Part shown: one piece after another, positions 1 through 7,999 of the stretch
How the letters are laid out: the number at the start of each line of letters is the position of its first letter
Position numbering within the stretch: the first letter of the stretch is position 1
Assembly: GCA_016296775.1 (NCBI GenBank)
Contig: JAEDIE010000019.1
Span: forward strand, 1 to 25,857
Source: Bacilli bacterium
GTDB lineage: Bacteria; Bacillota_I; Bacilli_A; RFN20; CAG-826
Direction: 5' to 3'
DNA length: 25,857 bases
Program-made: the position numbers and the translations under genes
Notes under the pieces: generated by a model
Database searches by the model: none
The model's input: only the letters and a program-made list of their open reading frames with translations
Told to the model about the DNA's origin: nothing

Positions 1-51
1 AAATTTAAATATGATATTAACTCTTATTTAGTTAATGCTAAGAGGTTTTAA
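1..51 (+). CDS. Possible C-terminal tail of an upstream gene (partial)
   Basis: Frame 1 is open from the first base to a TAA at 49-51 and would end in the residues KFKYDINSYLVNAKRF. The stop lies one base before the ATG at 53 of the kinase gene, and the kinase ribosome binding site would sit inside this tail. That is how neighbours are packed throughout this window. The other two forward frames stop earlier. Sixteen codons are too few to recognise a family, and a short open frame in AT-rich DNA can occur by chance, so this is only a plausible call. Confidence 0.35.
   Translation, partial: KFKYDINSYLVNAKRF
41..45 (+). promoter_or_regulatory. Ribosome binding site that fixes the kinase start
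   Basis: AGAGG lies 7 nt before the ATG at 53. An upstream in-frame ATG at 35 has no such site and precedes the AGAGG itself, so the start at 53 is preferred. Confidence 0.7.
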
Positions 52-52
52 T

Positions 53-883
53 ATGTTAAAAAAAGAAGCTAAAACACTATTTAAAAACATAATGAACATT
101 AATGTTAAAAGTATTGAAGAAATAAATACTGGTTTTTCTAATCAAAATTTTATTATTAACGATGCATATGTTTTAAGAATACTAAGAGAAAATAGAGATG
201 AAACCTTAAATATTTTAGAAGAAATAGAAAATTATAAAGCAATTAATGAATTAAAAATAAGCGAAAAACTTCTTTATTTAGATGAACAAACAGGAATAAA
301 AATAACCAAATTTATTCATCAAACACACTATTATTCTTCTCCTTTAAAAGTTGAGGAAATAATAAATGTAGCAAAAACAATTAAAAAATTACATAAATCT
401 AAATTAAAAGTAACTCATGAATATAACTTTAAAAACAAATTAGAAACATATAAAAGAAAATTACCAAATCAATTACTTTTAAATAAAGAATATGAGGATA
501 ATTTGATAAAAGAGATGGAAAAAGCATGTAAAAATAAAGAATTAGTCATGTCTCATAATGATTTAGTAAAAGGAAATATTTTATTTAGCAATACTAAAAC
601 TTATTTTATCGATTGGGAATATGGATCTCTTAACTATGAATATTTTGACTTAGCTTCGTTTATAAGTGAAAACAATATAAACGAAAAAGAAGCTAATATA
701 TTTTTAAATGAATACTATAAATCAAAGTTAAATGACAAAATAAAAAATAGAATATCTATTTTTATTAAATGCTTAGATATTCTATTTTACTATTGGGCTT
801 GTTATTATTATCTTTTAAGAAAAGATAATATTTATAAAGAAATAGCTAACGAAAAGATAAAAAGAATTATTTCTTCTCATTAA
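53..883 (+). CDS. Choline kinase/aminoglycoside phosphotransferase-family kinase (LicA-like)
   Basis: A 276-residue small-molecule kinase of the protein-kinase-like APH/choline kinase fold. The sequence shows a nucleotide-binding loop GFSNQNF near residues 27-33, the Brenner-type catalytic motif S-H-N-D at 167-170 with Asn175 (N-D-x4-N), and the metal-binding I-D-W-E-Y at 186-190. This pattern fits LicA-type choline kinases and related thiamine or ethanolamine kinases. The substrate cannot be read from the sequence; phosphorylation of choline for surface phosphocholine is one possibility. The protein is cytosolic, with no signal peptide. The start at 53 is chosen over an in-frame ATG at 35 because of the AGAGG at 41-45. 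It converges with ppa and the two stop codons overlap by 17 nt, so no terminator separates them. Confidence is high for the kinase fold and low for the substrate. Confidence 0.8.
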   Translation: MLKKEAKTLFKNIMNINVKSIEEINTGFSNQNFIINDAYVLRILRENRDETLNILEEIENYKAINELKISEKLLYLDEQTGIKITKFIHQTHYYSSPLKVEEIINVAKTIKKLHKSKLKVTHEYNFKNKLETYKRKLPNQLLLNKEYEDNLIKEMEKACKNKELVMSHNDLVKGNILFSNTKTYFIDWEYGSLNYEYFDLASFISENNINEKEANIFLNEYYKSKLNDKIKNRISIFIKCLDILFYYWACYYYLLRKDNIYKEIANEKIKRIISSH

Positions 884-1406
884 GTTTAGCTTTAATACAA
901 TTATTCATTACATCTCTAGCTTCATCTTTTCCCATGACGTTTTTAATGTTTGTTACTTTTCCTTCTAAAGTTTTATAAACCATAAAGAAATGTTTTATTT
1001 CTTCAAGTAAATGAATAGGAAGATCACTTACATCATCATATCCATTGTAAAAAGGATCATTTAAAGGAACAGCAACAATTTTATAGTCTCTACTTCCTCC
1101 ATCAATCATTTTTACAACACCAATTGCTTTACATCTAACTGTTGCAAGAGGAACAATTGTTTCGCTGCACATTACTAAAACATCTAAAGGATCTCCATCC
1201 TCGGCTAAAGTATTAGGAATAAAACCATAGTTTTCTGGATAATGCGTCGAAGTATATAAAATTCTATCTAAATTTAATAATCCAGTATCATGGTCATATT
1301 CATATTTATTTTTACTACCTTTTGAAATTTCTATTACTGCATAAAAATCATCTGGTCTTAAAACTTTATCTTTAAATCTTTCATCAATATCAATATATTT
1401 CATCAT
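867..1406 (-). CDS. ppa: Inorganic pyrophosphatase, family I (soluble)
   Basis: The 179-residue protein matches the usual length of bacterial family I pyrophosphatases, which hydrolyse PPi to two phosphates in the cytosol and pull biosynthetic reactions forward. Visible hallmarks are E-I-S-K-G-S-K-N-K-Y-E at 26-36, the Y-P-E-N-Y-G-F stretch at 56-62 and the metal-binding signature E-D-G-D-P-L-D at 69-75. The start overlaps the end of the ATP-grasp gene as ATGA, and AGAGG lies 6 nt upstream. A second ATG directly follows, so the true start may be 1403. It is the last gene of the unit that begins with mscS and carries the ATP synthase genes. Its end overlaps the opposing kinase gene by 17 nt. 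Confidence 0.95.
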   Translation of the reverse strand: MMKYIDIDERFKDKVLRPDDFYAVIEISKGSKNKYEYDHDTGLLNLDRILYTSTHYPENYGFIPNTLAEDGDPLDVLVMCSETIVPLATVRCKAIGVVKMIDGGSRDYKIVAVPLNDPFYNGYDDVSDLPIHLLEEIKHFFMVYKTLEGKVTNIKNVMGKDEARDVMNNCIKAKLNEKK

Positions 1407-2599
1407 TTCTTTCCTCTTACAAAAGTATCAAATTCCATCATTTCTTCTTTTGTTTTAAATTTTGCTACAAAATATGAATCACCCATATCATCTCTTAAAA
1501 CTTGAGGGAAATCTCCCGCCATACAAATATTACTATAGTATTTTTGAATAATTTCTTCTTTAGTATGAATATATGAAGAAGTATTTCTTCTAGAACATGA
1601 TGCACAATAGAATTTTTCTATATATGGAGTCTCTCTATTTTCATCATACATCATTACATCTGCATAAATATCGTAACAAGAACAACTATTTGCAAAGTTG
1701 ATAATGTCAGGTGTATATCCTCCAGCAGGTCTAGCATTAACTTCAAGAGGAATTCTATCTCCTTTTTTACCAATATTTGGATAATCTTTTTTCAATTCGA
1801 AGAATTCAATATGGAAAAATCTTTTCTTTAATCCAATAGCTTTTACTACTTTTTTACCTAATTCTAAGAATTCTTCACTTAAATATGGATCACAATAATA
1901 CATATCATCTAAATTATTTAAAACAATTTCGTCATTATTTATCGTGAATATATTTTGTGTAGCAAATACAACTTCCGAATTACTATTTGCAATTCCATCA
2001 AAAGAAACAATACTTCCATCAATAAATTGTTCAACAATATATCTTCTATTTTTATCAATACTATTTAAGAAAATATCAATGTCTTCTTCATTATTTATTT
2101 TCATTGTCCCTTGAGCACCAACTCCATCATCAGGTTTAGTAAATAATGGATAACCAACTTCTTGAGCAAACTTAACTAAACCTTCTTTTGTTAAATCAGT
2201 AGTATATCTAGCACATTTAATATTAGCTTCATTAAACAACTCTTTTTGTTTAATCTTAGATCTGAATTTAACAACTTCTTCATCGTTAACTCCACTAGTA
2301 ACGTTAAAAATAGTTCTTAATTTAGCATCTTTTATTAACCAATACTCATTGTTAGATTCAATAAAATCTATTTTTCCATACTTATTAGTAAAATATTCAA
2401 GAGCTCTAACTTCGTTTTCAAAATGATCCATGAATGCACAACAATAATATTCAGTTAAAGTATTTTTACATTCTTCAGAAATTTCAAAATATGGTCCATC
2501 ACCAACACCAAGTACATTAAAACCTTTATTTCTTAAGGCAAGACAAAACTTCCAGTAACTATCTGGAAAGTGTGGCGAAATAAAAACAAAATTTTTCAT
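1403..2599 (-). CDS. ATP-grasp domain carboxylate-amine ligase-like protein
   Basis: A 398-residue cytosolic protein with an ATP-grasp core. After an N-terminal pre-ATP-grasp region (F-I-S-P-H-F-P near residue 6), it shows the lysine and glycine loop F-T-K-P-D-D-G-V-G-A-Q-G-T at about 153-165, the adenine-contact V-E-Q-F at about 189-192, and the Mg-binding residues H-I-E-F around 265 and E-V-N-A-R-P at 286-291. The family joins a carboxylate to an amine or thiol with ATP hydrolysed to ADP and phosphate. Neither the substrate nor a named subfamily can be assigned. A GTG at 2605 is in frame but lies at the ribosome binding site AGAGG (2605-2609), so the ATG at 2599 is chosen. It follows atpC by 24 nt with no visible terminator and shares an ATGA overlap with ppa, so it is probably co-transcribed with both. 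Confidence 0.8.
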   Translation of the reverse strand: MKNFVFISPHFPDSYWKFCLALRNKGFNVLGVGDGPYFEISEECKNTLTEYYCCAFMDHFENEVRALEYFTNKYGKIDFIESNNEYWLIKDAKLRTIFNVTSGVNDEEVVKFRSKIKQKELFNEANIKCARYTTDLTKEGLVKFAQEVGYPLFTKPDDGVGAQGTMKINNEEDIDIFLNSIDKNRRYIVEQFIDGSIVSFDGIANSNSEVVFATQNIFTINNDEIVLNNLDDMYYCDPYLSEEFLELGKKVVKAIGLKKRFFHIEFFELKKDYPNIGKKGDRIPLEVNARPAGGYTPDIINFANSCSCYDIYADVMMYDENRETPYIEKFYCASCSRRNTSSYIHTKEEIIQKYYSNICMAGDFPQVLRDDMGDSYFVAKFKTKEEMMEFDTFVRGKK

Positions 2600-2604
2600 A
2601 AACA

Positions 2605-2609
2605 CCTCT
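2605..2609 (-). promoter_or_regulatory. Ribosome binding site that fixes the ATP-grasp start
   Basis: On the minus strand AGAGG is followed by 5 nt and the ATG at 2599. The in-frame GTG at 2605 overlaps the last base of this site and so cannot be served by it. Confidence 0.7.
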
Positions 2610-2623
2610 TTTTTTATATTCTA

Positions 2624-3037
2624 CTATAATAAAGATAATCTATTAATAGCCTTTTTTAAAGAAAATTCAGCATTTTCAACCATTAATTTATCATCATTAT
2701 CAATTTGAGAAAGCAATTTTTCAGCTCTTTCTTTTTCGTTAATTGCTCTATCTTTATCTATTTCTTCACGAGTTTCAAATGTATCAGCTAGAATAATGAT
2801 TTTATCTTGTTTAACTGATAAAATTCCTCCACTAATTGCAAAATATGTATGTTTTCCCTTCTCTTTTTCTTTAACATAGAAAGAAGAAACATCTAAACTT
2901 GCAACATAATCGACATGTCCTTTTAAAAATGTTCTTTCTCCATAGTTAGGAATTTTGATACATAAAAACTCTATCTTTAAAGAGGTTTTCTTTCCATCAC
3001 TAGAAATAATTTCAAAATCAAACTCTTTATAAGCCAT
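2624..3037 (-). CDS. atpC: F1 ATP synthase epsilon subunit
   Basis: The 137-residue protein is the usual size for the epsilon subunit, the part of the F1 central stalk that links gamma to the c-ring and can inhibit ATP hydrolysis. The N-terminal beta-sandwich contains the family-type stretch L-K-G-H-V-D-Y-V-A-S-L. The charged C-terminal half (E-T-R-E-E-I-D onward) forms the expected helical hairpin and retains the E-R-A-E type repeat. The start overlaps the atpD stop by one base (TAATG), implying translational coupling. It is the last gene of the conserved atp order; the ATP-grasp gene follows after 24 nt. Confidence 0.93.
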   Translation of the reverse strand: MAYKEFDFEIISSDGKKTSLKIEFLCIKIPNYGERTFLKGHVDYVASLDVSSFYVKEKEKGKHTYFAISGGILSVKQDKIIILADTFETREEIDKDRAINEKERAEKLLSQIDNDDKLMVENAEFSLKKAINRLSLL

Positions 3038-4452
3038 TATTTACCAGCCTTTGCAACTACATCTTCAATAGTTCCAGCATATAAGAATACTTCTTCAGGA
3101 TATTTATCATATTCTCCACTTAATATAGCTTTGAATGAACGAATTGTATCTTTTAATTTTACATACTTACCTGTATATCCACTATAGCTTTCAGCAACTC
3201 TAAAAGGTTGAGATAAGAAGTTTCTAATTCTTCTTGCTCTAGCGACAATAATTTTGTCATCTTCACTTAATTCATCAACACCTAAAATAGCGATAATATC
3301 TTGTAATTCTTTATATCTTTGAAGAATAGATTGAACAGCTCTAGCAACATTATAATGTTCATCTCCAATAATTTTCGGATCAAGAATAACTGAACTTGAT
3401 TCAAGAGGATCAACAGCTGGATAAATACCTAAAGCAGCGGTATTTCTATCTAAAACTGTTTTTGCATCAAGATGAGAGAATGTTGTAGCTGGAGCTGGGT
3501 CAGTTAAATCATCAGCAGGAACATAGACTGCTTGAATTGAGGTAATTGAACCATTTTTCGTAGAAGTAATTCTTTCTTGTAATTGGCCCATTTCAGTAGC
3601 AAGTGTTGGTTGATATCCAACAGCTGAAGGCATACGACCAATAAGAGCTGAAACTTCACTACCAGCTTGAGTAAATCTATAAATATTATCGATAAAGAAA
3701 AGAACATCTAAATGCATATTATCTCTAAAATATTCAGCAACTGTTAAAGCTGTTAAAGCAACTCTCATTCTTGCTCCAGGAACTTCGTTCATTTGACCAT
3801 ATACTAAGGCTGTTTTATTTAAAACTCCTGTAGCTTTCATTTCGTTATATAAATCATTTCCTTCTCTTGAACGTTCACCTACACCCGCAAAGACAGAAAT
3901 ACCATGTTGAACTGTAGCAATATTATTAATTAACTCTTGGATTAAGACTGTTTTTCCAACACCAGCTCCTCCAAAAAGTCCAACCTTTCCACCTTTAACA
4001 TATGGGCATAATAAATCAATAACTTTAATTCCAGTTTCTAATATTTCACTCTTTGTTTCTTGTTCCTCAAAAAGAGGAGGTTTTCTATGAATTGGCATTC
4101 TTAAACTATTTTTAAAAGCTTCATCACCAATTTCATCGATAGAATTTCCTAAAACGTTAAACATTCTACCTAAACATTCTTCTCCTACAGGAACACAAAT
4201 AGGTCCTTTAGTATTAAGAACTTTCATACCTCTAACAACACCTTCGGTAGGTCCCATTGCAACACATCTAACTGTATCATCACCAATATGTTGTTCAACT
4301 TCTAAAGTAAGAGTTTTTCCTTCGTTTAACTCAACAATTAAACAAGTTAAGATATTTGGTAATTCCCCCTCCTTAAATTGAACATCGATAATAGGACCAA
4401 CAGCTTGTACTAATATTCCATAGTCATTTTCTTTTGTAATCTTACTATTCAT
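3037..4452 (-). CDS. atpD: F1 ATP synthase beta subunit (catalytic)
   Basis: The 471-residue catalytic subunit is full length. Visible are the Walker A loop G-G-A-G-V-G-K-T, the catalytic-region G-E-R-S-R-E-G-N-D, the Walker B stretch D-V-L-F-F-I-D-N-I-Y-R-F, the D-E-L-S-E-D-D motif near the C-terminus, and the P-A-P-A-T-T-F-S-H-L-D segment typical of beta subunits. The Walker B region reads N-I-Y-R-F where most bacteria have N-I-F-R-F, a conservative change. A perfect AGGAGGT at 4461-4467 overlaps the atpG stop codon (TAG) and lies 8 nt before the ATG. This subunit is needed in three copies per complex, consistent with its very strong ribosome binding site. Confidence 0.98.
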   Translation of the reverse strand: MNSKITKENDYGILVQAVGPIIDVQFKEGELPNILTCLIVELNEGKTLTLEVEQHIGDDTVRCVAMGPTEGVVRGMKVLNTKGPICVPVGEECLGRMFNVLGNSIDEIGDEAFKNSLRMPIHRKPPLFEEQETKSEILETGIKVIDLLCPYVKGGKVGLFGGAGVGKTVLIQELINNIATVQHGISVFAGVGERSREGNDLYNEMKATGVLNKTALVYGQMNEVPGARMRVALTALTVAEYFRDNMHLDVLFFIDNIYRFTQAGSEVSALIGRMPSAVGYQPTLATEMGQLQERITSTKNGSITSIQAVYVPADDLTDPAPATTFSHLDAKTVLDRNTAALGIYPAVDPLESSSVILDPKIIGDEHYNVARAVQSILQRYKELQDIIAILGVDELSEDDKIIVARARRIRNFLSQPFRVAESYSGYTGKYVKLKDTIRSFKAILSGEYDKYPEEVFLYAGTIEDVVAKAGK

Positions 4453-4465
4453 TTTTTAAGACCTC

Positions 4466-5320
4466 CTATTTATTTTTACTTCCAGCAACAACTTCCGTAA
4501 TTTCTTGAGTAATTGATTGCTGACGTTCTTTGTTATATTCAAGTTGTAATTTTGAAACAATATCTTTTGCGTTCTTATCTGCATTATCCATTGCATTTCG
4601 CCTTGCGCTATGTTCACTAACAAGTGAAGATAAGAAACAATCGTTTAATATACTTGAAAGATATTCTTTTATAGAAACATCTATGATTTCATATATATTT
4701 TGATCATAAAGAGGAGCATATGTTGGATCATCTTTATTAACTTCAAATGGTAAAAGCTTCTCAAGAACAATTTTACTCACAAGTGAATTTACATATTTAT
4801 GATAAATAATAACTACTTCATCAAAGTCAGAATTTATATATAATTCACTAAGATATTTAACAAAATTCTTAACCTTATATACATTGTATTTATCTAAAAT
4901 ATCTTTGAATTCAGCATGAATTTTAATATTTTGATGTTTTAAAACTTCTACTCTAGCTTTTTCACCAATTACTACTACTTCATCATTTTTCTTATAATTA
5001 TCTTTATAAAATTTAAATAATTCAGAGTTATATCCTCCACATAAACCTAATGTAGAGGAAACTAATATTACTAATCTATGATTAGTTATTTTCCTATTTT
5101 GAATTAAAATAGGTAATTCATCATTAGGTACATCTTTAACTAACTTTAAACAATCTAAAATAACATTTCTTAAAAGAGAAGAATATTCTCTTTGCTTATA
5201 TTCTTCCACCATAAAACGTCTACACTTAACATTACTAACAAGTTTCATTGAACTTGTAATTTTACGTGTAGAATTAATAGTGTTAATTCTTCTTTTGATG
5301 TTATTTAGACTTTGCCCCAT
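4466..5320 (-). CDS. atpG: F1 ATP synthase gamma subunit
   Basis: The 284-residue central rotor shaft of F1 has the two family-defining ends. The N-terminal helix begins M-G-Q-S-L-N-N-I-K-R-R-I and runs into T-R-K-I-T-S-S-M-K-L-V-S. The C-terminal helix contains S-A-R-R-N-A-M-D-N-A-D-K-N-A and ends in I-T-Q-E-I-T-E-V-V-A-G. The middle domain has L-G-L-C-G-G-Y-N-S. Its start lies 20 nt inside the end of atpA, an unusually long overlap for this operon. The ribosome binding site there (AGAGAAAGAG) is weak, so its synthesis probably depends on translation of atpA. Confidence 0.96.
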   Translation of the reverse strand: MGQSLNNIKRRINTINSTRKITSSMKLVSNVKCRRFMVEEYKQREYSSLLRNVILDCLKLVKDVPNDELPILIQNRKITNHRLVILVSSTLGLCGGYNSELFKFYKDNYKKNDEVVVIGEKARVEVLKHQNIKIHAEFKDILDKYNVYKVKNFVKYLSELYINSDFDEVVIIYHKYVNSLVSKIVLEKLLPFEVNKDDPTYAPLYDQNIYEIIDVSIKEYLSSILNDCFLSSLVSEHSARRNAMDNADKNAKDIVSKLQLEYNKERQQSITQEITEVVAGSKNK

Positions 5321-6833
5321 TATTTAATTCTCTTTCTCTAATAAAGGTATTAATAGCCTCTTTCATACTTTCAATTTGTGTATCATTAATATCGTGATTC
5401 TTTTCTATTTCTTTTAATAAATCGCTATTAAAATTCTTTAAATATTCGCTTAAATCGACCATAAAACTACGAACTTCTTCTTTTTCAAGATTATCAACAA
5501 ATCCATATTTTGAAACAAAGAAAGAAATTACTTCATCAATAAAACTAACTGGAGCATATTGAGGTTGTTTTAAAATCTCTAACATTACTTCTCCACGATG
5601 AATAATACGTTTGGTAGATTCATCAATATCACTACCAAATTGGGTAAAAGATTGTAATTCTCTAAAGTTTGCTAATGTCATCTTTAATGATGAAGAAACT
5701 TTCTTCATAGCTTTAAATTGAGCTGCACTACCAACACGAGAAACTGAATGTTCGGTATCAATTGCTGGTCTTTGTCCAGCATTAAATAAATCTGTACTTA
5801 AGAAAATTTGTCCATCAGTAATAGAAATAACATTAGTTGGAATGTAAGCAGAAATATCTCCAGCTTGAGTTTCAATAATTGGTAAAGCAGTGATACTTCC
5901 TCCGCCATGTTCTTTATTTAACTTAGCACATCTTTCTAATAATCTTGAATGAAGATAGAAAATATCTCCTGGGAAAGCTTCTCTGCCTGGACTTCTTTTT
6001 AAAAGTAAACTTAATGCACGATATGCAACAGCATGTTTACTCAAATCATCAAAAACAATTAAGACATCTTTACCTTGATTTGCCCAATATTCAGCCATTG
6101 TTACACCTGAAAACGGAGCAATATATAACATTGGAGATGATTCACTAGCACTTGCATTAACTACAACTGTATAGTCCATACATCCATAGAAGTTTAATCT
6201 ATCAACAATTTTAGCTACACTTGAATTCTTTTGACCAACAGCAACATAAATACAGATTACATCTTTTCCTTTTTGATTAATAATTGCATCAATTGCAATT
6301 GCTGTTTTACCAGTTTGACGATCACCAATAATTAATTCTCTTTGTCCTTTTCCAATTGGAATGACTGAGTCAATACATTTGATTCCGGTTTCTAAAGGAG
6401 AATTGACTGATTCTCTTGACATAATAGATGGAGCTAATTTTTCAATTGGGGAGGTAACTTTACAATTTATTGGTCCATTTCCATCTATTTCTTCTCCTAA
6501 AGCATTGACTACTCTTCCTAAAAGCTCATCACCAACAGGAACTTCAACAACTTTAGAAGTTCTTCTAACTATATCTCCTTCTTTAATTTTTGAATCATCA
6601 CCTAAAATAACAACTCCAACAGAATCTTCTTCTAAGTTCATGACCATTCCATAAACATTATTAGAGAATAATAACAATTCACCTAACATCGCATTATCTA
6701 ACCCATATAAAAGAGCTATACCATCGCCAATTGTAACAACAGTTCCGACATCATTGCTATAATCAATTTCGTTTTTAAAATCTTTAATTTCTTTAGCAAT
6801 TAATGAACTAATTTCGCTTATTTTAATATCCAT
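5301..6833 (-). CDS. atpA: F1 ATP synthase alpha subunit
   Basis: The 510-residue non-catalytic nucleotide-binding subunit is full length. It shows the N-terminal beta barrel, the alpha-specific Walker A loop G-D-R-Q-T-G-K-T, the A-Y-R-A-L-S-L-L-L-K-R-S-P-G-R-E-A-F-P-G-D region, and the S-V-S-R-V-G-S-A-A-Q motif holding the conserved arginine that reaches the catalytic site of beta. The ribosome binding site AAAGGAGGG lies within the end of atpH, 7 nt before the ATG. It forms the alpha3-beta3 hexamer with atpD. Confidence 0.98.
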   Translation of the reverse strand: MDIKISEISSLIAKEIKDFKNEIDYSNDVGTVVTIGDGIALLYGLDNAMLGELLLFSNNVYGMVMNLEEDSVGVVILGDDSKIKEGDIVRRTSKVVEVPVGDELLGRVVNALGEEIDGNGPINCKVTSPIEKLAPSIMSRESVNSPLETGIKCIDSVIPIGKGQRELIIGDRQTGKTAIAIDAIINQKGKDVICIYVAVGQKNSSVAKIVDRLNFYGCMDYTVVVNASASESSPMLYIAPFSGVTMAEYWANQGKDVLIVFDDLSKHAVAYRALSLLLKRSPGREAFPGDIFYLHSRLLERCAKLNKEHGGGSITALPIIETQAGDISAYIPTNVISITDGQIFLSTDLFNAGQRPAIDTEHSVSRVGSAAQFKAMKKVSSSLKMTLANFRELQSFTQFGSDIDESTKRIIHRGEVMLEILKQPQYAPVSFIDEVISFFVSKYGFVDNLEKEEVRSFMVDLSEYLKNFNSDLLKEIEKNHDINDTQIESMKEAINTFIRERELNNGAKSK

Positions 6834-6836
6834 AGT

Positions 6837-7379
6837 TTAACCCTCCTTTACATTGAGTAACTTTTTCTTTAAGTTATGAACTTTTCTTAATATCGAAGCA
6901 TCATATACATCATTTTTTAAATACACTTTGAATCCACCTATTAAAGATTCATCGATTATAATCTTTAGTTCTATTCGTTTTGATAGTGCTTTCTCGAGCG
7001 CTTTTTCTATTTTTGTAATTTGTTCATCACTTAATTTAGTAGCTGATACTAATTTTCCTTGTTCAATATTTAAATAATCATCAAATCGATATATCGTTTC
7101 TTTTATTATTTTTGTTAAGTAATAAGAACGATTATTTTTTAAAATTACTTTTAAGTAATTGATAATATTTAAATCATATTTAGAAAATACTTTTTCAATA
7201 ATCAAATATCTTTCACTCTTTTTAATATTTGTTGCACTTAAAAGTTTAATAAAGGTTGGATTATCGTTTATAGCTTTATAAATTTCTTTTAAATTTAAAC
7301 GATATTCTTCAACTTTATTTTCTTCTTTAGCGACGCTTAGTAATGCGAAGGCATATCTATTGTAAAGAGTGTTATCCAT
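6837..7379 (-). CDS. atpH: F1 ATP synthase delta subunit
   Basis: A 180-residue peripheral-stalk connector joining the F1 alpha subunits to subunit b. Recognisable features are the N-terminal R-Y-A-F-A-L-L-S-V-A-K-E-E, the V-I-L-K-N-N-R-S-Y-Y-L region at mid-length, and the C-terminal D-E-S-L-I-G-G-F-K-V near residue 142, all typical of OSCP/delta proteins. The gene sits between atpF and atpA as in most bacteria. No clear ribosome binding site precedes the ATG, and the gap to atpF is only 8 nt, so reinitiation after atpF is likely. Confidence 0.93.
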   Translation of the reverse strand: MDNTLYNRYAFALLSVAKEENKVEEYRLNLKEIYKAINDNPTFIKLLSATNIKKSERYLIIEKVFSKYDLNIINYLKVILKNNRSYYLTKIIKETIYRFDDYLNIEQGKLVSATKLSDEQITKIEKALEKALSKRIELKIIIDESLIGGFKVYLKNDVYDASILRKVHNLKKKLLNVKEG

Positions 7380-7387
7380 ATTAGTTA

Positions 7388-7984
7388 TTATTTTTTACTT
7401 TCTTCTAATTGCGATATAAAATCATCAATTATTTTCTCGTTGTCACTTTCCTTAACTTCTCTTTCAAGAACTTTTTTACTTGCTTGTAAAGCAGTGTCAA
7501 CAATTTGATTCTTTAATTCTAACTTAGCATCTTCTTTAATTTTATTAGCTGTAATATTGGCATTATTAATTATGTCTTTTGCTTCTTCTTTAGCGTTTAA
7601 AATAATTTCATCACGTTTTTTAGAAGCATTAATTTCAGCATTATTAATAATTGCTTTTGCTTTATCTTTACTTTTAGCTATTTCTTTTTCACTTGTTAAA
7701 ACGTTTTCTAAAGCTTTTTCATTATTTTCTTTAGTTTGTTTAACTTCATTATCGAGTTTTTCTCTTCTTGAATTTAAATATTTTTTTACAGGTTTATATA
7801 CTAAGAAGATCATTACTAAAACAAGAATTAAAAACGAAATAAGTTGTGCAATCAATGCCCAAATATTTGGAAACAATTTATTTGTTATATCTTCTCCACT
7901 TATTGGTTCACAACTCGTTAAAAATGATAAACTAAAAAGAATAATTCCAAAAATAGATATGTTTTTGAATATTCTTTTGTTCAT
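7388..7984 (-). CDS. atpF: FO ATP synthase b subunit with lipoprotein signal
   Basis: A 198-residue peripheral-stalk subunit. Unlike most b subunits, it begins with a lysine/arginine-containing start and a hydrophobic stretch ending in the lipobox L-T-S-C (residues 22-25), predicting cleavage and lipid attachment at Cys25. After a short spacer comes the normal transmembrane helix (about residues 39-63, W-A-L-I-A-Q-L-I-S-F onward), then a long charged coiled coil to the C-terminus. A lipidated b subunit has been described in Mycoplasma pneumoniae. The ribosome binding site AAGGA lies 6 nt before the ATG. The lipobox is seen directly; lipidation is inferred. Confidence 0.94.
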   Translation of the reverse strand: MNKRIFKNISIFGIILFSLSFLTSCEPISGEDITNKLFPNIWALIAQLISFLILVLVMIFLVYKPVKKYLNSRREKLDNEVKQTKENNEKALENVLTSEKEIAKSKDKAKAIINNAEINASKKRDEIILNAKEEAKDIINNANITANKIKEDAKLELKNQIVDTALQASKKVLEREVKESDNEKIIDDFISQLEESKK

Positions 7985-7999
7985 ATACTTTCCTTTTTA

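Noticed and set aside
1403..1405. Possible use of TGA as tryptophan, as in mycoplasmas
   Set aside because: Tryptophan positions in conserved motifs are TGG. The TGA codons at 1403-1405, 20299-20301 and 21456-21458 fall exactly where the next gene starts, in ATGA or TGATG overlaps, so they act as stops.
53..1406. Kinase and pyrophosphatase as a joint phosphocholine-activation module
   Set aside because: They are on opposite strands and converge. The pyrophosphatase belongs to the atp unit, so co-regulation is not supported.
6361..6654. Open frame on the plus strand opposite atpA
   Set aside because: It lies wholly within conserved atpA sequence, lacks a family signature and is best explained as an antisense shadow.
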